Below are positions 57,868-64,000 of a DNA stretch of 64,000 bases, piece after piece. Each line of letters opens with the position of its first letter. Position 1 is the stretch's first letter. The notes below the pieces were generated by a model. It was not told the DNA's origin, did not search any database, and was given only the letters and a program-made list of their open reading frames with translations. The DNA comes from Hippopus hippopus (lineage: Eukaryota; Mollusca; Bivalvia; Cardiida; Cardiidae): assembly GCA_946811185.2 (NCBI GenBank), contig OX328100.1:20882999-20946998 (forward strand), in the 5' to 3' direction. Position numbers and translations under genes: made by a program.

Positions 57868-58058
57868 TTTTCTTTACCAAACAACAAAATCTTACACCTG
57901 TCCAAATTGAAAGCATTTTGCAGCTGACAAATCAAATATGAATCAAACAATGGGATTTATTTATAAAAGTGTAGAAAACATTGTGGGAAAAGAGAAAATG
58001 CTGGTTATCAAGCTTTAATCCTCAGGGTTGTTAAAACAGGATTGTGTGGTGAAGGAAG
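57868..58058 (-). mobile_element. Family A MITE, right palindrome arm lost
   Basis: TTTACCAAACAACAAAATC start, GTGGGAAAAGAGAAAATGC, GTGTGGTGAAGG end, about 50 bp before exon 11. Confidence 0.8.
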
Positions 58059-58107
58059 AACTGAAATGACTTGAACGATAAGTAACTCATACTCCGTGTT
58101 TTTTCAG

Positions 58108-58285
58108 TCGCCCATGATGTTTACAAGTGTCCAGGATGATGTGTGTATGATTATGAAGTTCCTGTCCAATTCACCTGTCACCCATGTTGCCGCCAATACT
58201 CATCCTGTTGTTCCGTGTCCAGCCGTCACAACAATCACGTGCAATCACAATTTTGCTATCAATAGATGGAATCCTAATTATCAAC
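58108..58285 (+). CDS. NBEA: NBEA exon 11: BEACH-WD40 linker and first propeller strand
   Basis: The acceptor is gttttttcag and the donor gtatgt. It begins SPMMFTSVQDDVCMIMKF and continues SNSPVTHVAANTHP, ending FAINRWNPNYQ plus one base. The S-N-S-P-V-T-H-V-A-A-N-T motif is near-invariant between NBEA and LRBA. Direct joining of MHL (exon 10) to SPMMF keeps phase 0, so no micro-exon is required. A SINE begins within about 60 bp of the donor. Confidence 0.94.
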
Positions 58286-58334
58286 GTATGTATGAACTGT
58301 TGCTTATCCTATTTAATCCCATTGCCATTTACCA

Positions 58335-58660
58335 AGCCCAGTAACACATTCAGTAGAGCTCATAACTTCAGACCAGATGGTCACTACTTTGAATCCCCAG
58401 CTCAGGCAGTTTCTTTCCGAGGCTTGATGTTAGTCCTTGCGTCAGGATTCATTCCTCACATTGTGACAGGATTCATTTCCTTCTTACCACTGATCATTGT
58501 TTCAACGAAGGTTATCTGAATAAGCTGCCAGTGGCTGGGGAAGAATATTGAGTAAAGTAACGGTGAAAGGAACTCCTGGAGAGCATGGATAGGTGCACTG
58601 GCCGTGGTGATGTAACTGAAACTATGTTGAAAACTGTTTAACACCATACTTACAAAGAAA
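58335..58660 (+). mobile_element. tRNA-derived SINE (type II)
   Basis: A tRNA-like head (TTCAGTAGAGCTCATAAC, CTTTGAATCCCCAGC) and a body with GATCATTGTTTCAACGAAGG and GAGCATGGATAGGTGCACTG shared with the copy at 59745. Confidence 0.7.
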
Positions 58661-58838
58661 CTTATTGACATTCATATACACATTTTTTTCTCTGTGCACT
58701 TGAACTTGAAGAAAATAGTTTGTAAAAAGCATTGCAAATAGCAGGGAGCTTATGGATAGTTTTAGAGGCATTTTACCAAAATAGAACTAAATTTCTGTTA
58801 AAGATGGCATTTAACACCAAACAAACAAGCTGACATTC

Positions 58839-59010
58839 ATCAACTCTTTACCAAGCACAAAACTTTGGGTTCATCAAAATTTTAAGCAGGGCTGGAAACT
58901 TTGTGGGATAAGGAGAAGATTATGGTTAGCAGCATATTCTTCTTTTTCCACCATGTTTTTCAAAGCCTTTTTCTCTGGGGTTGTTAAAACTCAGGATTGT
59001 TTGGTTGAAG
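58839..59010 (-). mobile_element. Family A MITE, short
   Basis: AACTCTTTACCAAGCAC start, GTGGGATAAGGAGAAG centre, GTTTGGTTGAAGAG end. A second scrap follows to about 59112. Confidence 0.7.
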
Positions 59011-59308
59011 AGCAGAAAGCTTTGTAGGAAAAAGAAAAAAAATATGGTTACCCACAATGTTCTCCAAAGGCTTCTCTTTCAGGGTTATTTAACTTGGGAT
59101 TTTGTATTACAGGTTTAAATCTTTGCCAGATGGTATATAATTTTTATATTCAAAGTTTGCAAGTGACAAATGTGGCTCTAAGGATGGGATTTGTCTTTGG
59201 GTAGAAAACACTGTTTGAAAAAAGAGAATACTGGTTATTTGTCTTTTTTTGACAGTGTTTTCAGAAGGGCTCTTCTCTAGGTCAGAGCAAGGGAATACTT
59301 TGTACAGG

Positions 59309-59537
59309 ATTAAGTCTGTACCAAATGACACAATTTAAGACTTGTCCAAATTGAAAGCCCTTGCAGAAAACGAACTTAATGTAACTTAAAAATTTGAATT
59401 TTTATTTGGACGGGTAGAAAACAATTATGGAAAAGGAGGAAATGCTGGTTTCCAGCATTTTCTCCTTTTCCCATTTTGTTTTCTAAAGGTACCTTTCTAA
59501 GGCTAGTTAAAACTTGGGGCCTTATGATGAAGGGTTG
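59309..59537 (-). mobile_element. Family A MITE ending at exon 12
   Basis: TAAGTCTGTACCAAATGAC start, AAATGCTGGTTTCCAGCATTT centre, TGATGAAGGGTTGA end, about 24 bp before exon 12. Confidence 0.8.
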
Positions 59538-59560
59538 ACTATGTTTAAATCTATTTTTAG

Positions 59561-59650
59561 ATCAGGGAACTCCCACCAATTTTCAGTCACCTGACTCTAA
59601 AGAGAAAGAAGCACCTCCTAACTTACCATTAGCCATGGATCAACTTCTGA
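59561..59650 (+). CDS. NBEA: NBEA exon 12: variable linker exon
   Basis: The acceptor is ctatttttag and the donor gtaagt. It encodes a hydrophilic, low-complexity loop (HQGTPTNFQSPDSKEKE) followed by LPLAMDQLL, matching the family's LPIEMDPLI-type motif before the first WD repeat. Phase 1 at both ends. It is the least conserved exon here, supported by phase and by the terminal motif. A family A element ends about 24 bp upstream of it. Confidence 0.88.
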
Positions 59651-59744
59651 GTAAGTTGTATTACAAAGAGTTAACAATTTCATAACTGTTATGTCTTAAC
59701 AGCTTTGGTGATTCCAACATAACTAAATAACATTCACACCAAGC

Positions 59745-60010
59745 CAATTAGCCCAGTCGGTAATGCACAAGACTTAAGACCATGGGGCCGCTGGCTCAAA
59801 TCTCCACTCAACCAATTTCTTTTAGAGAAGTGATGATAGTCATTGTGATACGATTCATTTCACTGTCACGGCTGATCATTGTTTTGATGATGGTTATGTG
59901 ACTAAGCAGCCAGTAGCTTGGGAAGAATACTGTAGGAGTACTGGTAAAAGAAACTCCAGAAAAGCATGGCTAGATACACTGACTGCAGCATGATAACTGA
60001 AATAACGTTG
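59745..60010 (+). mobile_element. tRNA-derived SINE (type II)
   Basis: A box TTAGCCCAGTCGGTAATGC and B box GGCTCAAATCTCC; body with GCAGCCAGTAGCTTGGG and AGCATGGCTAGATACACTG. Located in intron 12. Confidence 0.75.
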
Positions 60011-60026
60011 CAATTTCATTAATTTT

Positions 60027-60224
60027 TAACCAAACGACAAATCGTAGACTCTTCCATATTAAAAGCTTCTGCAGACGACAAATTTGAAAGTGATACAAAT
60101 GAACCAAAGTTCTTTGATAGGGTAGAAAAGATTGTGGTAGAAGGAGAAATGCTTGTTTCCAACAATATTTTTAAAAGCCTTATCCTTCAAGGCCTTTCAA
60201 ACTCGTGATTGTGTGGTAAAAAAT
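60027..60224 (-). mobile_element. Family A MITE
   Basis: TTTTAACCAAACGACAAATCG start, TGATAGGGTAGAAAAGATTG, GTGTGGTAAAAAATTC end. The palindrome is mostly gone. Confidence 0.75.
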
Positions 60225-60296
60225 TCAACAACATACAGACCAACAAATAATTACCATTCAGACAACATTGTATAGAGGTACAATGCTCTGTTTCAG

Positions 60297-60452
60297 TCTT
60301 GAATACTGGTTTACAGAAAAGAACACTTGGAGACAACTTTGACCAGAGGTTAAAGGTCACTCACTCTCACTTTGTCACCTCAGCAGACAACAGATTTATT
60401 TTTGCCTGTGGTTTCTGGGATAAAAGCTTCAGGCTTTACACAAGTGATTCAG
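60297..60452 (+). CDS. NBEA: NBEA exon 13: first WD40 repeat
   Basis: The acceptor is gtttcag and the donor gtatga. It encodes ILNTGLQKRTLGDNFDQ, then HSHFVTSADNRFIFACGFWD and KSFRLYTSDS. The T-A/S-D-N-R-x-I-x-x-C-G-F-W-D-K-S-F-R sequence is the first WD40 blade of NBEA/LRBA. Phase 1 at both ends. Confidence 0.95.
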
Positions 60453-60484
60453 GTATGATATTCTTTCATATGTTTTATGTATTT

Positions 60485-60748
60485 GAGTCATGCTCTGTGA
60501 AAAAGGGGTTTAATGCATCTGCAAAAAGTATCGACCCAGGTCAGCCAGCACAGTCCGTGCAGGCTGACCTAGGTCGAAACTTTCTGCTTTCAGTAAATTT
60601 TCTGCATGTTCAAGGACTGTTCTACCTGTAGATTCAGTCAGTTGTTAGACAAAATGGATTTTATGGATCCATAACTATGTAATGACTTGCTTGGAGTAAT
60701 GCATAACAAAGATGCATTAAACCCCTTTTGGCCAGAGTATGGTTCACT
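60485..60748 (-). mobile_element. Family C MITE
   Basis: GAGTCATGCTCTGTGAAAAAG start, CAGGTCAGCCAGCAC centre, TTATGGATCCATAACTATG, CCAGAGTATGGTTC end. Confidence 0.85.
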
Positions 60749-60789
60749 TCTCTCTGTCCTTAAATGAAAAGAAAAAAAAATACTTTTTT

Positions 60790-62868
60790 TAGCTCCACTG
60801 GCCGAAGGCCAGCGGGCTTATGTCATGGCCTGTTGTCCGTCGTGCGTCCGTCTGTCCGTCCGTCCGTGCGTTAACTTTTTTTTAAAACGTCTTCTTCTCT
60901 GAAACTACCCATCCAATTTTGATGAAACTTCACAGAAATGATCCTGCCATGGTCCTCTTCAGAATTTCTTGAAAGAATTTAATTCCTTCAAAAACTCTGG
61001 TTGCCATGGCAACAAAACTGAAAAATTTTGAAAATCTTTGAAAATCTTCTTGTCTGAAACCGTAAGGCCAAGGGCTACCAAATTTGGCATGTAGCTTTAT
61101 CTAGTGGACCTCTACCAAGTTTCTTCAATTTATAGCCCTGGGGTCAAAATTGGCCCCGCCCCGGGGGTCACAAGTTTTACATGGGCTTAATTAGGGAGAA
61201 CTTTAAAATTCCTCTTCTACCTAGCCATAGGGCCTAGAGCTACCAAATTTGGCATGTAGCTTTATCTAGTGGACCTCTGCCAAGATTGTTCAAATTATAG
61301 CCCTGGGGTCAAATTAGGCCCTGCCCGGGGGTAACAAGTTTTACATGGGCTTATATAACAAGTTTTACATGGGCTTATATAGGGAGAACTTTAAAATTCT
61401 TCTTTGACCTAGCCATGGGGCCTAGGGCGACCAAATTTGGCATGTAGCTTTATCTAGTGGACCTGTACCAAGGGTGTCCAAATTATAGCCGAGGGTCAAA
61501 TTTGACTTCGCCCCGGGGGGTAACATGTTTTACATGGGCGGGCTTATATAGGAAAATCTTTCGCATCTAGCTATAAGGGCTAGGGCTATCAAATTTTGCA
61601 TTTAGCTTTATCTAGGGGGTCTCTATCAAGGGTGCCCAAATTATAGCCCAGGGGGTCAAATGTAGCCCCACCCCAGGGGGTCACAAGTTCTACATGGTCT
61701 TATATAAGGAAACTTTAATAATCTACTTGTACATAGCCATATTTAGGCCTAGGGCTACCAAATTTTGCATGTAACTTTATATAATGGGCCTCTACCAAGA
61801 GGGCCCAAATTTTAACTTTGGGGGTCAAGTTTGACTCCACACCAGGGGTCACAAGTTTTACATTGGCTTTTATAGTGAAAACTTGATAAACCTGTGTCAT
61901 GGATCACATATTTTACAGGGCCTTTTATTCAGCAAACTTGTTTTACATGACTTTTTATTGGGCAAGATTAAAAAATCTTTTTGTTTATAACCACACATTC
62001 TAGTTTCATATTGTAGGTCTGGGGTCAAAATTGCCTTCCTTCCATGGATCGCAAGTTTAACATGGGCTTCAAAATATTGTCACTTCAATTTAAACATTAA
62101 TCAAGGGAAATAACTCTTTTTATGAAAGATAAAGTTCGTTACTATTTACCACCCTTGATTATCAAGCTGTAGTGATACATGATTGGTGCTAGACAAGTTT
62201 TTTAGCTCCACTGGCCGAAGGCCAGCAGGCTTATGTTATGGCCCGTTGTCCGTTGTGCGTCCATCCGTATGTTAACTTTTTAGCTCACTTGAGCACAACG
62301 TGCTCAAAGGGAGCTTTTAGGATCACCTGGTGTCCGTCGTGCGTCGTGTGTTGTCAAGAATTCTTTAAACATCAACTCCTCCTAAACCACTGGGCGGATT
62401 TGGACCAAACTTGGCTGGAATGTTCCTTGGAAGGTCCTCTTTAAAAACTGTTCACAGAATTTGATTCCATCAAAAACTCTGGTTGCCATTGCAACCAAAT
62501 GGAATTTTTTAGGGAATTCTTTAAAAATCTTCTCCTCTGAAACCACGGGTCAGATTTTGAAATAATTTCACAGATATGCTCCTTGGGTGACCCTTTTTAA
62601 AAATTGTTCGTAAAATTTTGATCCGTCAAAAAATGTGGCTCTGGTGAATGGGGGCTTCTTGCACCATATAGAAATGAAGGAATTCTTCAAAATTCTTCTT
62701 CTCTGAAACCGCTGGTCAGATTTCGAAATAATTTCACAGGATTGTTCCTTGGGTGACCCTTTTCAAAAATTGTTCGTAAAATTTTGATCCGTCAAAAAAC
62801 GTTTGGCTTGTAGTGTTTTTACTTAATAGCCAGTGGAGCGATACAGGGCCATCATGGCCCTCTTGTTT
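60790..62868 (+). mobile_element. Composite F / F' element, copy 2
   Basis: Nearly identical to 54544-56767, including the internal F (about 62203) and F' (about 62280) starts, but with a shorter CCGT run, one extra core unit (about 61230-61400) and a 314-bp deletion after 62800. X-box at 61000-61013. Outer flanks are unrelated to those of copy 1. Confidence 0.9.
61000..61013. promoter_or_regulatory. Perfect RFX X-box in F composite
   Basis: GTTGCCATGGCAAC, in intron 13. Confidence 0.5.
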
Positions 62869-63057
62869 ATTTGACCTACAGGAACCCCTTTCCTTGGTTT
62901 GATGTTTGAGAGTTGCTCATGATGGCATACAGTGCTAACGTCCTGACTCATTCCCCAAATAATGTTCTTGATTTTTTGTCATATTAAAACTGTCCAGATT
63001 CTAAGCCCTGATAATGATCCCATTTGAATACCCTGACAACTGCATGGAACACTTCCC

Positions 63058-63271
63058 TTAACCCATAGAGCACCAAATAAACCTGTCAGACATTTTCATC
63101 CTGGAAACATGACACAAATAATTGCAATTCCATGTTTGCTTTTGTCTACAGTGTTTATGCAAAGCAGACAGTGTAGATCGAAGATCAGGCTGCACATTTT
63201 GTGCAGCCTGATCTTGATCTACACTGGCTGCAAAGGCAACTATAGTCGTGAAAAGCACATTAAAGGCTAAT
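63058..63271 (-). mobile_element. Family D MITE, GGC/GCC arm variant
   Basis: TTAACCCATAGAGCACC start, GATCAGGCTGCAC-ATTTT-GTGCAGCCTGATC palindrome, CACATTAAAGGCTAA end. Confidence 0.85.
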
Positions 63272-63540
63272 AACTGTTGTGATTCCATACCTTGACAACT
63301 GTCTATTCCCTGCCTTGGTAACTGCCCAGATTATATACCCTAACAACTGTCCTGATTACATACCTTAATGAATGTCTTATGCTAAATGGCATACCTGATT
63401 CCTGTCCTCATTCCACACTCAAATAACTGCCTGATTCTATAATTTAATAGCTGTCCTGATTCCATACATTAATAATTTAATAGCTGTCCTGATTCCATAC
63501 ACTAACAATTTTCCTGGTTCCACACTCAGACAGCCGTCGT

Positions 63541-63757
63541 GGGTCTGTATTCATCAACCATTCTCAAGAACATTCTTAGTCTTGTTCTCTAGAATTTTCT
63601 AAATTTTAAAGTAACACAACTTCTGGTCGGCAAAACTAGAGTGATTTACAAAACCATTTGGTTTAGCCAATCAAAAGTTGTGTTACTTTCATATTTAGAA
63701 AATCTTGAAGATAATGACCAAGAATGGTCTTAAGAGTGGTTGATCAATATGGACCTT
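63541..63757. mobile_element. Family E palindromic MITE
   Basis: GGTCTGTATTCATCAACC and GGTTGATCAATATGGACC ends; centre CAAAACCATTTGGTTTAGCC. Confidence 0.85.
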
Positions 63758-63907
63758 GATTCCTTTTCCTAATTCTTTGCCCTGATAACTATCCTGATTT
63801 GATATGCAGTTAAAAAAATTGCTTGTTTTTGCTGTTGAAATGCAGACAACATGGATAGATTATTTTACAGATTTTGTTATATATCTGTGTTTTACATGTA
63901 CTTGCAG

Positions 63908-64000
63908 CAAAAATCCTTCAAGTGGTTTATGGACACTTTGACATAGTTACCTGTATAACAAGGTCGGAATGCAACCTGAACCAAGATTGCTATATAATTA
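63908..64000 (+). CDS. NBEA: NBEA exon 14 (partial, runs off the window)
   Basis: The acceptor is acttgcag; the exon is open at the window end. It reads (A)[18 protein letters not shown] then [12 protein letters not shown], matching the G-H-x-D-V-V-T-C-L-A-R-S-E stretch of the next WD40 blade. The frame is set by the single base carried from exon 13. Confidence 0.93.

Larger units (their letters stand above)
62940..63810. repeat. Degenerate minisatellite of about 25-30 bp, split by two MITEs
   Basis: Repeated (A/G)ATTCCATAC-TTAACAACTGTCCTG-type units, clearest at 63275-63530, resume at about 63757-63805 (TTGCCCTGATAACTATCCTG). A family D and a family E element interrupt it. Confidence 0.7.

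Overview
The window is animal nuclear DNA: AT-rich, intron-dominated and densely packed with short non-autonomous repeats. The one gene I can name with confidence is the 3' part of a neurobeachin/LRBA-family gene on the + strand. Fourteen exons between 27498 and 64000 (the last cut by the window edge) encode about 546 residues: the end of the BEACH-associated PH domain, the whole BEACH domain, the linker and the first WD40 repeat. Every exon-exon phase is compatible, and all splice sites are GT-AG except one GC-AG intron. The repeat types (bivalve-like elements carrying CCGT runs, tRNA-derived SINEs, and elements with tandem cores of about 160 bp) suggest a bivalve mollusc, possibly a freshwater heterodont such as a dreissenid. 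That species guess is inference only.

Layout. Positions 1-27497 hold no exon I can assign: repeats, three weak minus-strand coding-like patches (9.3, 12.2 and 14.4 kb), and several repeat-free, less AT-rich islands that look like candidate regulatory DNA. Positions 27498-44873 hold ten exons (PH end plus BEACH) with introns of 0.7-7.2 kb. Positions 44874-58107 are one 13.2-kb intron full of mobile elements. Positions 58108-64000 hold four exons leading into the WD40 propeller.

Repeat families used below. Family A: about 230 bp, ends TTAACCCTTTACC...GGTAAAGGGTTAA, with a long central palindrome, about 50 copies. Family D: about 210 bp, also TTAA-ended, centred on a GATCAGACTGCAC/GTGCAGTCTGATC palindrome. 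Families A and D look like piggyBac-type MITEs. Family B: about 255 bp, inverted ends TGGCCTGCAACACGCG. Family C: about 260 bp, ends GAGCCATGCTCTG...CAGAGCATGGCTC. Family E: palindromic, centred on GGCTAAACC/GGTTTAGCC. Family G: inverted repeat with arms of about 110 bp. Families F, F', J, H and K: elements with a hairpin near one or both ends, usually finishing in TCTTGTTT; F and J have tandem cores of 161-165 bp, and F carries a perfect RFX X-box. There are at least three tRNA-derived SINE types.

The most interesting system is the F/J/K/H group of hairpin-ended elements. Their hairpins differ in sequence but keep base pairing, one composite nested element is present twice with duplication limits exactly at the element ends, and the elements spread RFX-type palindromes. 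Also notable are family A copies ending 20-100 bp upstream of several exons in one orientation, a decayed second copy of exon 2, and a single-copy hairpin of about 130 bp.
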